In this document: positions 63,451 through 64,000 of the stretch, in pieces
Numbering within the stretch: the first letter of the stretch is position 1
How the letters are laid out: every line of letters begins with the position of its first letter
Source: Novispirillum itersonii subsp. itersonii ATCC 12639
GTDB lineage: Bacteria > Pseudomonadota > Alphaproteobacteria > Rhodospirillales > Rhodospirillaceae
NCBI RefSeq assembly: GCF_000381985.1
Contig: NZ_KB907343.1
Span: 124,001 to 188,000, forward strand
Length of the DNA: 64,000 bases
Direction of reading: 5' to 3'
The notes under the pieces: model-generated
Told to the model about the DNA's origin: nothing
Database searches by the model: none
The model's input: only the letters and a program-made list of their open reading frames with translations
Translations under genes and position numbers: made by a program

Positions 63451-64000
63451 GTGGTATCCGCCCCGATTGCCCCGTCCCGCCGCCACCCCTGCGCCAGCGC
63501 CCCCGTGGCCCTGATTACCGGGGCCGCCCGCCGGATCGGACGCAGTATTGCTGAATCTCTGGCCGCCGACGGCCATACCGTTGCCGTACATTATAATGGC
63601 TCGCGTACGGAAGCAGAGGATGCCGTAGCCGCCATTGCCGCTGCCGGGGGCCGGGCAATGGCGTTTCAGGCTGATCTGCACGACGAAGACAGTATGGCTG
63701 CGCTGATCCCCGCCGTGACTGCGGCCCTTGGTCCGGTCGGGGTTCTGATCAACAACGCCTCAACCTTTGAACACGACTCCCTCAGCACCGCCACCCGCGC
63801 CAGCTGGGATCTGCATATGCAGGCCAATCTGCGCGCCCCGTTCGTACTGGCGCAGCAGATGGCGGCGGCCCTGCCGGAAGACGCCCACGGCTGCATCATC
63901 AACCTGATTGACCAGCGGGTCTGGGCCCTGACCCCTGATTTTATGACCTATACCCTGTCAAAAGCCGGGCTCTGGACGTTGACCCAGACTCTGGCGCTGG
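63451..64000 (+). CDS. FolM-like short-chain reductase, 3' end missing
   Basis: 183 codons to the window edge. GTG start at 63451 with AGGAG seven bases upstream. TGAARRIGRS has the Arg-containing cofactor loop of pteridine-reductase-like SDRs, with LINNASTFEHDS and catalytic YTLSKAG. A pterin or folate reductase role is likely but not shown. C-terminus lies outside. Confidence 0.85.
   Translation, partial: MVSAPIAPSRRHPCASAPVALITGAARRIGRSIAESLAADGHTVAVHYNGSRTEAEDAVAAIAAAGGRAMAFQADLHDEDSMAALIPAVTAALGPVGVLINNASTFEHDSLSTATRASWDLHMQANLRAPFVLAQQMAAALPEDAHGCIINLIDQRVWALTPDFMTYTLSKAGLWTLTQTLAL

Overview
This is a GC-rich, gene-dense chromosomal window that is mostly housekeeping. It points to an alphaproteobacterium, most likely Rhodospirillales. 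The reasons are the block ffh-rpsP-rimM-trmD-rplS next to leuC/leuD/leuB, a SAM-II type riboswitch in front of metZ, an Irr-like Fur-family regulator, a complementary bacterioferritin pair, and DUF2125 and DUF2889 proteins. The genus cannot be fixed from sequence alone.

Layout. 1-5 kb: the N-terminus of a PAS sensor protein, an M16 peptidase and thrC, an unknown 394-aa protein and a YjfB-type motility protein. 6-13 kb: secA diverging from a parvulin-type PPIase, argJ, a GNAT-Nudix fusion and a methyltransferase. 13.2-17.3 kb: Hsp20, then an iron module with two bacterioferritin subunits, cupredoxin plus FTR1 permease, and an Irr-like regulator with a palindromic operator. 17.3-27.7 kb: ChaC, DUF2125, PBP1A, purT, an ArsC-like protein, tRNA-Arg, prolyl aminopeptidase, an orphan LuxR-type response regulator, an SNase-like protein and a stand-alone AsnC-type domain. 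27.8-29.7 kb: queC-queE-queD, which make 7-deazaguanine precursors. 29.8-34.5 kb: a periplasmic copper amine oxidase, an AraC regulator and an aldehyde dehydrogenase, apparently an amine catabolism unit.

34.5-46.6 kb, almost all on the minus strand: ffh, rpsP, rimM, trmD, rplS, leuC, a small acidic protein, leuD and an Fe-S protein, then upp, an Acg-type nitroreductase, leuB and metZ with its riboswitch. 46.6-49.9 kb is the accessory patch: a radical SAM protein, tRNA-Gly(CCC), an AT-richer stretch with an excisionase-like HTH gene, a frameshifted IS3-family element and an orphan ORF. 50-55 kb: an SDR/LysR pair, lipocalin and GIY-YIG, HNH, gluQ and xerD. 55-64 kb: a secreted helical-repeat-like protein preceded by an overlapping 46-codon membrane-protein gene, aroK-aroB, a CorC-like protein, a CBS protein, DUF2889, a 943-bp gene-free stretch with three tandem 72/73-bp hairpin repeats, and a truncated FolM-like SDR.

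I see no CRISPR array, prophage or recognisable defence locus. The points most worth following are the metZ leader architecture, the iron module, the 72/73-bp repeats, the overlapping 46-aa/636-aa/xerD unit, the acidic protein inside the leu cluster, and the 14-bp tandem repeat in front of the orphan response regulator.
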